A stretch of DNA of 64,000 nucleotides from Gentiana macrophylla (taxonomy: Eukaryota > Streptophyta > Magnoliopsida > Gentianales > Gentianaceae). A program made the translations under genes and the position numbers. The notes beneath the pieces are model-generated. The model had not been told where the DNA came from. It searched no databases and worked only from the letters and a program-made list of their open reading frames with translations. The stretch lies in NCBI GenBank assembly GCA_026214975.1, contig CM047814.1, positions 23,077,058 to 23,141,057 on the forward strand, given 5' to 3'. Position 1 is the stretch's first letter, and the number at the start of each line of letters is the position of its first letter. Positions 51,751 to 61,680 of this stretch are shown here, piece after piece.

Positions 51751-53600
51751 GAAGCCCACTCTCGGCTCTTGGTAAGTGTAAAACAACATTTGTGTGAAAA
51801 GATAGTCCTCAAATTATTTTGAGGTCTAAGGTTTAAAAATATACCTAAAGTGTGCTGCCTTTAAGGGCAAGAGTAGATTTAGTATGATGTCCTAACCCTT
51901 TTCTCTTATGGAAAAAAATGTCACTGCAATTGACTTTCCGTCCAACGGGGATGATGGTGGTTAATATCAAGGGAATATCAGGTTTTAGTTCACTTTCCGT
52001 CATGTATATAAATTTTAATTCAGTTTATATTTTTTTATTTTTTTTATTTAAGGACAAAACATTTTCCTTCGGACTATTTTGCACTTTCATTTAATCCCTA
52101 ATATTCCTTTCTTTTAATCCCCAAAATTGAGATGATTCTTTCTCTGTCTAATTTATCATCTGTAATCTTGTTATCTCTGATCAGAAACATGAGATCCGAA
52201 AACCGCTCAGGCGAATTCGTCATCATTTCCACAATTAAGCATGAAAACTAAATCCCTTTTATCCAAAACAATTTCATCTAATTCTTCCTCATCCGAAATC
52301 GCCTCCTGCTCCGAGATTTCATCTGATTCTTCTGCATAATCAGAAGAACTTTCTGGGTCAATCCTCTTAGCATTCATCATAGCTTTGTGCAGATTGTCCT
52401 TATTATCAAAATGAACTTCATAGCCAGCGAAAAGAACAAGCCCTAAAAACCTCCCGAGATTTTGGGTCATATATTCTATTTGCATCATTATGATTTTATA
52501 GAAATAAACCTTCAACGAAAATTCTAGTTGCTTCTGTAAATCTTAAAGAATTCTAGTAGCTTTTGTTATGTCAATCTTACTACACTAAGCGTTAGTTTGA
52601 TCTTGTCATCAAATATTTTTCTACATCCAGTGTATGATGTAGAAAATTTGATATCATTGTAATATGTTGAGCTTGTTAAGGTATGTTGTGTGTTTGTTCT
52701 TATTATTTAGTGACTTCTTTGAAATCTTCAAATACTATTATTGACTTCATCTTGTTGCCTTCTTCGACTTTGTTCAAATATACAGAAAGTTGCAATGTTA
52801 CAATGTCTTTTTTTCAAAAAATAATCGATTGTAGTGTGATTCAAACCCCCTCCCTTACATTGGGAAGCATACTAATGATGATATTTCAGTCATTAATGGA
52901 TAATAAATGCAATGTATATTTGTTTTCTATGGTTATTAGTACTGAAAAGTGTTTTGAGAAGTTGAAGAGGAAAACAGAATTGGTTGTGTTACTATGTTAC
53001 TGTCGCTGTGTATTCTTCTTAAAATGTGTTATTGCTGGCATATGGTATCTTTATTTGGTTTTAATTTTTCCTTGTATTCCACTATTTTGTTGTGGTGTGT
53101 TTTGGCCTAGGTGATTGAAGGTTGTTGATTCAAATGGTGAGGCAATGTTGGTGTTTTTTTGTCTTTAGAAAAATGGAGGAGCCTAAATTCTCTATTGATG
53201 AGGCCGAGCTGCTGCTATTTAATGCATTTTCTGCTTCATACATCTTTCATGAAGTTTGATATGGTGCAGATTTGAAGGATAAAGGTCTATATATGGTAAA
53301 ACTTATTGCTTTGGTCTTCAACAACTTGAAGAATGTTTTAGTTCCCCTGATATGCTTTTTGATTATATTCAATAGTATTATGTTTTTATTCTCTTGATTC
53401 CCCGGGAGTTGCATCTCTATAATGCTTTGATAGATTGTTTAATTACGATATCCACCATTTTTTGATAAATTGTTCTATTATGCAATGTTAATGGTGATAT
53501 TTTGACTGTTAATAAAACATTTTACTGTTACTGTAAACGCTGCGATAAAATTCGGCTTTCAAATACTACGTCGAAAAGGTATCAAATGAGGTCTCAAAAT
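51751..53600. other. Intergenic with one acidic open frame of doubtful status
   Basis: A minus-strand frame at 52207-52515 (102 codons) has an acidic segment, SSDYAEESDEISEQEAISDEEELDE, ending FMLNCGNDDEFA. I recognise no family and see no splice partners, so it may be a pseudogene fragment or chance. A plus-strand frame at 52683-53114 is hydrophobic and Cys-rich with no family resemblance. The remainder is AT-rich. Confidence 0.3.
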
Positions 53601-53766
53601 CAGTGGCGGAACCAGGAATTTACTATGGGGTGGTCTTGGTTATTTTAGGGTGGTCTTGGTTATCAGTTTGGTCTTTATTATGAGATACTATAAACATATT
53701 CTCACTAGTTTTTTTTTTTTTTGGTGGGCTTGAGACCACCCCACCATACACTTGGTTCCGCCAGTG
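53601..53766. mobile_element. hAT-type MITE with perfect 8-bp target duplication
   Basis: The left end is CAGTGGCGGAACCAGGAATT and the complement of the right end is CACTGGCGGAACCAAG. CTCAAAAT flanks both sides (53593-53600 and 53767-53774). The interior contains GGGTGGTCTTGG twice near the left and a GACCACCCCACC-rich stretch at the right. It belongs to the same family as the element at 33375-33597. Confidence 0.9.
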
Positions 53767-55143
53767 CTCAAAATGAAGATAAAAAAATATGAACTTTGGT
53801 GAAACAATTTTGATGATCGATGTTCTAAATCAAAAGTTACGGTCGTTTATATGAATTTTGGTGAAAAAATTTCGATGATCGGAGTTATAAATGAAAATTT
53901 ACGGGTGTTTGAAAAAAAAAAACACAAACAAATAAAACACTACAGGTAAGCCAAGCAACCCAGCGTGCCAAACCCAGCGCGACTTTATATAAGGGGTTTT
54001 TTTGTCCGTCTAAAATTATTTTGTTCTTTTTGCAACTAAAAAAATGAGTGTGTACTAATTATTCATTTTGATTTTTTGTCATTTTCCCTCAATCCCCCTA
54101 ATATCAATGGCAAAAACGTTTCTTGTACATAAGCAACGTTGGTGGACAAATTTTACAATACAACTGTTGTATGAACGATGTATCAAGTAGCATAGATTAC
54201 AACATTTCATTTGTAATTTCTCACACACGATAAAATGTATTATGTAAAATAGAGTAATGTCACTTGGTATAACTTTTCTACAAATATCGCACCATAAAAT
54301 CTTTCACGTCGGTGACACTAACTTTCTTGTCAACGTCAAAAGCAATAATAGGGTTTGATAAAGTAACATGTGATGGCATGGAAGGTGATAAAGTAATCTT
54401 GTGATGGCATGCAAAAATTAATAGGGTTTATTGTTAAAAAACACAATTCGAACACGTAAATATGTAATGAGGACAAATGAAATTTTTTCTCTAAAAAATG
54501 ACGTGTCCTTATTCTAATGTGATAAGAAACATTAGATTTGAGGTCGGTCCAATCAGAAAAATAGTGGATTTTGGGTTATGAACAGTAGATTTGTCCTTAT
54601 CACCCATTTTATATTGTCTTGATTTCTATTTTTCCTTTTTTTTGTCATTTTAAACCACCGCCCCAAAATAATAATCAAAACAATGGTGCCCAAAGTAAAA
54701 AGTATGGTGTCTATAGAATCTCCTGAACTCTTTTGTTTATAAATCCACGCTATACACAGACCCTGGCATATCTCACTTTGATAGGTTGAGTAGTAAACAT
54801 ATCAATTTTAATCATTTTCCCTATTAAATTTCCCAACAATGTCATTATATCTTTCTTGAAACACCAAGTATGGGAAATCTAACCCATGCCAGGGTTGTTA
54901 GGATAGCTTCGTTAGAGGGCTCGAAAAATGGCTTTCATTTTGTGACATGTAGATAGTGACCTTGGATGATCCATGGACCATTTTTTTAAATGCATTTTCA
55001 TAGTCCTCATGTTTAGTAAAATGAACAATGTAGCATCTCCATCTTCCAAATCTGTAACTTCAAGCCTACCTGTCGATTTCCAGAGCTCCAATCGACGTTG
55101 GACCAATAAAATTTGTAAGAAATTAATCTACTGAGCAGATTGA
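53767..55143. other. Intergenic with weak coding-like traces
   Basis: A minus-strand block near 54905-55060 can be read, with shifts, as GCYIVHFTKHEDYENAFKK-like text. That loosely recalls retroelement gag/DUF4283 segments, but no clean frame exists. CAATGGTGCCC near 54682 echoes the MITE family at 45446-45776. Nothing else is supported. Confidence 0.25.
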
Positions 55144-55374
55144 TGTTAAGCACTTAGCTTAACTAGGGTTTGATTTAGGGAAATAAGGGATTGAGGAGAG
55201 GAAATTGAGGATTGAGGAGAGGAAGATAGTAGGAGAGAAAACAGAGATTCTATTAATGTCCAAAGGTCAGGATTACAAGCAAAGAGCTTGGCTTATATAG
55301 GAGCCGACTCAATTACTAACTAACTAATGTAACTAATTTCAAAATGATGTCATCAACTAACTTCTTTCCAGACA
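55144..55374 (-). repeat. LTR (3' LTR in element orientation)
   Basis: About 231 bp. It contains GGCTTATATAGGAGCCGACT, with the TATA-like TATATA shared by both LTRs, and an extra GAGGAGAGGAAATTGAGGATT-like duplication missing from the other copy. Confidence 0.75.
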
Positions 55375-57651
55375 CTCTAGTGCCTCCCGACATCACCCTC
55401 CCTTTTAAACATCCTTGTCCTCGAGGATATAGAAAAAATTCTAAACCAAACCCCAAATAGGCAAATATACTATTTCCCACAACAACCAAACATACAAAAT
55501 CAAACATCCCATTGTCTCCAATTACCAACATTCTCGTTATCACTATTGCTAGTATCCTCTTTCCCACCCTCTCAAAATCATCATTGTCCTCAAGGATGTA
55601 AACGAAAAAGAAAAAAAAATGGCACATATACCCGGATCCCAAACAAAATTTTCTAGGTTAGTAACCCCTACTAAATTTTGTGACCACTTGAAAGTATTTC
55701 TTCATGGACATGAAATGAGTTGTAAGGCATCCATACACTAAAATTCCCTTTGAACTCACAACTGTTCTCTCCAATAACCGAAACGGGTTCAAGATTATCT
55801 TTATAGGCATTAGAAATGGTCCAGCTGTCATCAAATGTGAACCCATATTTTGCTGTAATAAAACAGTGGCCGGATACAACTTTTGGTTGTGAAAATATGC
55901 TAGCAACTTCTGGACTGATGCCCCCAAGTTTCTTCACAGTTACGACACTTTTGAATCTGGCCAAGTCCTTTGGAAAACTGATCCAGGACCTCCTCCTCCC
56001 AACTTGTCCGGAAAAAAAAAATTAGTTGCACTCTGCAACCCTTTGAATCCGATTGCCACTACCCTCATTTTATGCCCATGAATTACACATGCAATAAGCC
56101 CCGAAATGGCCACAACAGCAACATCATGTGCCAAAACAACACCTATCCTCGTATTACTTTTGCCACTCAAAACCACAAAGGAAAAGACTCTGACGTTAAT
56201 CATTTTACCACTTTTATCACCAACAGAGTATTGTTGTAAGTTCAATAGCTCAACAAGACCGTCCGTGATGGCCGATTTGGGTATAGATCCTCTCTTAATC
56301 ACTTTTTGATGATTTTCATAACCATGACTCAAAATATGCTCATGAAAATTACACCCACGGATTTCCTTCCTTTTGCCTAAAACGAAAACCGTAGGCTCGG
56401 CAAAGAACACTACCCTTAATCCCATCATTTGTATGTGAGTCTAGCAGTTGTAGTCCTATCCCAAGCAAAAAAATTGATTTTTTGCCGAGCAAAAGGGATG
56501 ACAGGGATGACAAGTGCTGCTGCATCAATTGGTTCAACATACGTGGAAACCACTATTGTCTCACTGTTCTTGTCTTAGACCCAATAGATGCAACTATAAA
56601 ATATAAAATTCATGACTTTGTCTTGGCCTTCCATTTTCACATAAACGACAAGTGCTTCAACAGGACATACCCCACAAAATCAAGCACACCATTCAAACTT
56701 AATATTTCTAGCGAAATTGCGCAACCTACACCATATAGAATAAGCAACATAAGGCGCTCTTGGATCGAATAGCAAATTCATATGGTACATAAAGCTACCT
56801 CCTGGTCGAATATGAACCTCAAAATCTCACCCCACCGAGTTCAAAGTCAAGTCCGGGAACTAACATGAGATGTGAAATATCCAATCGACACTTCTCATTA
56901 TTCCGCTCAAATCAAGTTTGTTCGGCATTTTGTCAAACAGGGGTAGCCACTTTTAAACTTATCATTTTCAACGAAGGAAAATCGCTCCAATTCGACAACC
57001 AACCGATTTTCAAACCTTAATGGGAGATGAATCATCCTTCCCTTCATCTCCAAACAAGGAACCCGTAGAAAACAAGTGTGAAACGGCCGGAATCGGACCG
57101 GTCATCTCATCGAGCACTTGGTAGGCAACCTTCACAACTTCTATCTTTGATGGAAATATCTCTCGACCTTTCTTCATCAATCGAATTTCGTGAAATGAAT
57201 TCGAATCATCAAAATTGGCTCACATTTTTTGTCAAACACCTTGCGCCTCTGCATTGGTGAGACAATTTTTCCAGATCACCTCTATTTGCACTACTACATC
57301 ATCATCGTTACTCTGCACAATGTCATCATAAAGCAACTAATATCCTCTCGATCTATGCGTAGTACCACCCCGTCCTAATACAACAAAGCAGGAGCTTGAA
57401 AGATGTATCCTCGCTTCTTATAACATTCTTCAACACCGCTTTCATCACTTGCATGAGAGTTTCATAATCGATTCTCAATCTTCTTATCAAATGAGCCTTG
57501 AATCTCCCCAAATCGAAGGTTCAAATTCACGCCGAATTCGTCCCAATCATTGATGGAACTCATCACTCATCTTCTTTGGACATTCCGCAATTCTTCGATG
57601 GATTTAGCGACCATGGATACCGAGCAAGATTATATGTTCTTCGATACCGGA

Positions 57652-57860
57652 TGTTAAGCACTTAGCTTAACTAGGGGTTTGATTTAAGGAAATAGGGGAT
57701 TGAGGAGAGATAAGACAGTAGGAGAGAAAACAAAGATTCTATTAATGTCCAAAGGTCGGGATTACAAGCAAAAGAGCTCGGCTTATATAGGAGCCGACTC
57801 AACTACTAACTAACATAACTAATTTCAAAATGATGTCATCAACTAACTTCTTTCCGTACA
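57652..57860 (-). repeat. LTR (5' LTR in element orientation)
   Basis: About 209 bp, matching the other LTR from TGTTAAGCAC to the terminal ACA with scattered substitutions and small indels. Reading leftward, TCCGGTATCGAAG follows the LTR and may be a decayed primer-binding site (compare TGGTATCAGAG). Confidence 0.7.
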
Positions 57861-57879
57861 CTCTGTGTTCATGACACTT

Positions 57880-58200
57880 GACAATTGTAGCTTTCCTTCA
57901 AAGGCGCCACACTCCTGCAATCGATCAAGTGGTATTGATACACAATCGATCATCCTGCTCCAGTCCCATTAGATTGCTAATATCATCCCTGAATTCGTTG
58001 AACACGTCATCATCAACTTCCCTAATGTAGATGCTTGTATCCGCATATCCACCCATGACGACGTCGACACCAGCTCAAACTGCCTAGGCCGGAGTAGGAA
58101 GGGTTGGATCTGGCTGCTTCGGCTTCTCTACACTCCGCATTAGAAGATCATCTTCTTCAGGAGTTTGATTGATCGCCATGTCATCCATGGCTTTGAATTA
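57880..58200 (-). pseudogene. Coding-like fragment of unknown family
   Basis: From an ATG near 58191 on the minus strand, the frame reads MDDMAINQTPEEDDLLMRS and then KPKQPDPTLPTPA before a TAG. A second frame further on reads MGGYADTSIYIREVDDDVF and EFRDDISNLMGLEQDD. Codon-like composition and acidic motifs suggest a former gene, cut by the LTR element beginning 20 bp further on. I do not recognise the family. Confidence 0.3.
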
Positions 58201-58482
58201 GCCGGAGAGGGGGCTTGGATAAGCGAGGGGGAAAAGAAAAAACAATGTAATAAAACACTTTCATCATAGAGTAACAAAAAAAAAAAAAACTGAAATGAGA
58301 GGTAGAGAAAAATAGCGTAATAAAAAATAGCAAATAATTAAAATAAAATTACATGACCACTCTCTTTTGCTGCCAATACAGGACGGGACACATCAAAATT
58401 CAAATTTAAGAGAATCAATCCACACACACACTGCTGCTTCTTAACTCAACAATAGAAATGGCTGATTTTTATTTTTTATTTT

Positions 58483-61125
58483 TTATCTTCCACTAAGAGC
58501 ATCAAATTGAGCAAACATTACTGTTTTAGAATGATCATCAAGCACTTCAACTTCACCATGATTATTACTCTCTTGTCGTGAAGCGATACGCTGTTCATCG
58601 TCGCCGTCAGAGGATGTTGTCGTCGTCGGAACAACCACAGCCGGTGAGGCGGCCGGGATCGCCTTGTTCTCTTCATTCTCAGCAGTCTTTCCTGAAGCCT
58701 CTTGAAGCTGCAATGCATATTCCAAATTCCACAACACATCACCCATTGTAGGCCTATCAACCCCGTATTCCGCCAAGCATTTCTCTGCGGCTTCTGCAAA
58801 TTTCTTCATGGACTCTGGATTGATATTGCCGATGAGATTCGGGTCTATGATCTTTTCGAGTAAGCCCTTTCGTTTCCATTGCATCGCCCACTCAGCCAAG
58901 TTCACTTGTTCTCGTGGCAATGCCGGATTTAAAGCCGGACGTGCACACAACGCCTCGAGCAAAACAACCCCGAACGAGTAAACATCTGATTTATCAGTGA
59001 GTTGCTGTTTCCTAAAATACTCAGGATCCAAATATCCAAAACTTCCTTTAACAGCAGTGCTTACATGACCTTGTCCTGTAGTCGGTGCATCTTTAGACAA
59101 TCCGAAATCAGCCATTTTTGCCACGAAATTCTCATCAAGCAAGATATTGGTGGTCTTGACATCGCGATGTATAATCCCGGATGCTGTACCTGTATGTAGG
59201 TAATGAAGACCACGAGCCGCCCCGATGCATACTTCTAACCTCTGTTTCCATGAAAGGACTGGCAAATCCTTTCCATAAAGATGGTCCCTTAACGGTCCAT
59301 TGGCCATGTACTCGTAAACCAATATCATTTCCGAGTTTTCATCACAGTATCCTATCAACGACACCAGATGCCGATGTCTAAGCTTAGACAACATCTGGAT
59401 TTCGGTTTGAAATTCATTGATCCCTTGTTCTGATTGGGGATTCCCTCTCTTTACAGCCACTTTTGTGCCGTTATCAATCTCTCCTATATAAACGTTACCA
59501 AAACCACCAACACCGATAATCGCGCTTGGATCCCAATTATTGGTGGCTTCTTGCAGTTCAGCGAAATAGAAATATCGGCCTAAACCCGTTGTAGATGAAT
59601 AGAATTGACTTTTACGGGATCCCGTAGAGGTCTTCGAGTTTGACATAAAGCTAGTATCTGCAGCATGGATAGGAAGCAACCAAGAAGAAAAACTATTCCT
59701 TCTTTGCCAATCTTGAGGCCTTTTTTGCCATTTGACAGCCATTGCACCTAAACCTACAAATGCTCCAAACATCATTGCAAATCCAACTGTAGCCACGGCT
59801 TGACGGCTCGGCCCGGGACCTTCCAATTTGCTTCCATCAGCACCATATTCTCCATTCAAGCTGCCAACTGAGTTGTTCATCTTCAAAATCTCAATCCCAT
59901 TGAGTATAGCATTCTTGGTCCCCGTCGGCTCGTTCATCGGCCCGATTTGAATAGTAAGTGGAGATGATAATATAGTTGAATTAACAACAAAATCTTTGAA
60001 ATAAGCTGTTGCCAACTCATTAAACATGGATGACAAATCCAACCCAGAAATCCCCATCTTTCCATTGACATACACATTGAAATACAAATCATTAAGGGAT
60101 TTACTTATTATGTCACAGAAATGCAACCGTACTAGGTACGAGTACGAGGTATCGATATCCAAACTCCATGTAACATTGAAATTTGGTGTACCCACATTGG
60201 CATTAGCCATTTCAACAGCAGTTGCATAAACAGATGGCGGGGCGATCAACGGGGACCCACCGTCCGGGTAATTAACAATACTAGGTGCAACAGAGACATT
60301 GTTACCGGCTAATTCAGGTTTAAGATAAAGTTTATCAGAATCCCAGATACGTCCAAGGGTGTCATTACCAGGACTAATCAATGGTCCACCAACATTAAGC
60401 CTGTAAACGGTCTGATAAGCATTGTAGAACAAACCGGAATACGGTTGAACAGGTAGAAGATTCGAACCGTCATCTGTAACCAAGATATCAGGGGCGGAAA
60501 CAAACTCAATGGCATTGATAAATGCATAAGATCCTTTAGCTGGAAGGAACACCATTTGTAAACGCTCTGTAGTTGCATTGACAAGAAACTCTTTAACCAT
60601 CCAATTGCTGCCATTTTCGACCTGGTATTCATGCAAAAGAACGAAATTATTCGCAGTCACCGTGAATTTAGCTTGTTGCAAATCCAATTCTTTGTTGGGC
60701 AAGGCAAAGAAATGCAGCCTAATCCAATGCCAACCGACCCGAACGACATGGAAAGTATAAACCGCATTCTCTACAAACACTTTTGCTGATAAATATATAG
60801 GCAAAGGCACATTGGCTGATGGAACAGAGACATGAATATCACGACCGCTGGTTGATAAGTAATTCGCGGTATCTTGATCAGGTAAAAATACCCTGTTGTT
60901 AGAAACGGTAGTTTTCGAGGAGGAACCACAATCAAGAAGGTAATTGTCTTGTGGGATAAAAAAATTAGGTTTTTTAGATGGAGCTGTTAACTGAGCAGAG
61001 GTATTGAGAATGAAAAATGGGAAGAGGCAAAAAAGAACCAGAAGGATTTTCATTGTTGTGGTGGGAGGAGGAGAGGAAGGAAAAATGGTGGGTTTTCTTC
61101 TTCTTCCTCTAGGTTTCTCTTCCAT
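58483..61125 (-). CDS. CrRLK1L malectin-like receptor kinase (CAP1/ERULUS-like)
   Basis: A single intronless frame of 880 codons. The likely start is Met25 (61053), which gives a clean signal peptide (MKILLVLFCLFPFFILNTSAQ) and 856 aa, the family norm; the upstream Met adds a basic Pro-rich leader. The ectodomain (about 55-415) carries the two malectin-like halves (NYLLDCGSSS, GWHWIRLHFFALP, YRLNVGGPLISP, YLVRLHFCDI) with N-glycosylation sites. A transmembrane helix spans about 443-465. The kinase has the glycine loop GVGGFGNV (538-545), Lys559 in VAVKRG, HRDVKTTN (653-660), DFG (673-675) and GSFGYLDPEYF, so it should be active. The kinase text most resembles, from memory, Arabidopsis At5g61350 (CAP1/ERULUS), a root-hair and tip-growth regulator. 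CrRLK1L proteins sense RALF peptides and cell-wall state at the plasma membrane. Confidence 0.93.
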   Translation of the reverse strand: MEEKPRGRRRKPTIFPSSPPPTTTMKILLVLFCLFPFFILNTSAQLTAPSKKPNFFIPQDNYLLDCGSSSKTTVSNNRVFLPDQDTANYLSTSGRDIHVSVPSANVPLPIYLSAKVFVENAVYTFHVVRVGWHWIRLHFFALPNKELDLQQAKFTVTANNFVLLHEYQVENGSNWMVKEFLVNATTERLQMVFLPAKGSYAFINAIEFVSAPDILVTDDGSNLLPVQPYSGLFYNAYQTVYRLNVGGPLISPGNDTLGRIWDSDKLYLKPELAGNNVSVAPSIVNYPDGGSPLIAPPSVYATAVEMANANVGTPNFNVTWSLDIDTSYSYLVRLHFCDIISKSLNDLYFNVYVNGKMGISGLDLSSMFNELATAYFKDFVVNSTILSSPLTIQIGPMNEPTGTKNAILNGIEILKMNNSVGSLNGEYGADGSKLEGPGPSRQAVATVGFAMMFGAFVGLGAMAVKWQKRPQDWQRRNSFSSWLLPIHAADTSFMSNSKTSTGSRKSQFYSSTTGLGRYFYFAELQEATNNWDPSAIIGVGGFGNVYIGEIDNGTKVAVKRGNPQSEQGINEFQTEIQMLSKLRHRHLVSLIGYCDENSEMILVYEYMANGPLRDHLYGKDLPVLSWKQRLEVCIGAARGLHYLHTGTASGIIHRDVKTTNILLDENFVAKMADFGLSKDAPTTGQGHVSTAVKGSFGYLDPEYFRKQQLTDKSDVYSFGVVLLEALCARPALNPALPREQVNLAEWAMQWKRKGLLEKIIDPNLIGNINPESMKKFAEAAEKCLAEYGVDRPTMGDVLWNLEYALQLQEASGKTAENEENKAIPAASPAVVVPTTTTSSDGDDEQRIASRQESNNHGEVEVLDDHSKTVMFAQFDALSGR

Positions 61126-61560
61126 CTCTAACCTCGTTTGGTTAGGAGGAAGAATTGAAAGAGATTATGAGAAGGGTGTTTTGGTTTATTACAGAGCTGC
61201 AGCATGATAAGTTTGATTTTTGTCTGTAATTTTGGGGCAAAAGAATGTTTTTTTTTGGGTGGAATGAAGTCAAAGGGATAGTTTGAAAACATGGAAGCTT
61301 TGGCTTTCCGATTTTTTCTCCTCTTGCATGTAAGGCCTTGAGCAAAATTTGTGGTCGACCCTTTTTGCTATATACTTTCTGCATTCTGTAATTTACTTTC
61401 TTGGATTGGATGAGGGGGCAAAATTGAAATCACAGGAAAAATGTCCAGATTCATATTCTTGTGTCAAAATTTTGCAATTCCACAAATAGTGAACTCAGGG
61501 GCGAATATCATGACCTTGTTGTCAATGAATTTGTGATGCATGAGCTATGCATGAGCCTTT
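61126..61560. other. Receptor kinase upstream region
   Basis: This is the presumed promoter and 5' leader of the minus-strand kinase gene. A TATA-like TGCTATATACTTTC (plus strand, about 61366) reads as AAAGTATATAGCA on the minus strand. Nothing else distinctive was seen. Confidence 0.35.
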
Positions 61561-61680
61561 TGTGACAAGCAAGGGTGTAATCGAGCTGAATCAAGTAGAT
61601 ACTTTTCCGAGCTCGAGCTCGACTTGATTTAAAAACTCTGGCTCAAAACACAACTTGAGCTCGATCGAGCTATAAAAAGA
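61561..61680. repeat. GAGCTCGAGCTCG inverted-repeat fragment
   Basis: CCGAGCTCGAGCTCGACTTG is followed about 45 bp later by CAACTTGAGCTCGATCGAGC, so the GAGCTCG core recurs in direct and inverted form. Such Sac/Xho-like palindromic runs are common in decayed plant DNA transposons. Not classified. Confidence 0.4.

Larger units (their letters stand above)
55144..57860 (-). mobile_element. Short LTR retroelement lacking recognisable Pol
   Basis: Direct repeats at 55144-55374 and 57652-57860 start TGTTAAGCACTTAGC and end TTTCC..ACA on the plus strand. They are clearly homologous but differ by an internal GAGGAGAGG duplication and scattered substitutions. A purine tract on the minus strand (AAAGGGAGGGTGATG, next to 55375-55410) lies beside the lower LTR, so the element points leftward. 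The 2.3-kb interior holds broken open frames, one of about 160 codons at 55940-56428, with no motif of protease, integrase or reverse transcriptase. No matching target duplication was found. It is probably non-autonomous and lies 0.6 kb 3' of the receptor kinase coding region. Confidence 0.7.

Noticed and set aside
52207..52515. Acidic minus-strand frame as a confident gene
   Set aside because: It has no family resemblance, no splice partners and weak context; kept only as a doubtful trace.
57078..57260. Small plus-strand frames within 55144-57860 as genes
   Set aside because: They lie inside an LTR element on the opposite strand and show no conserved motif.
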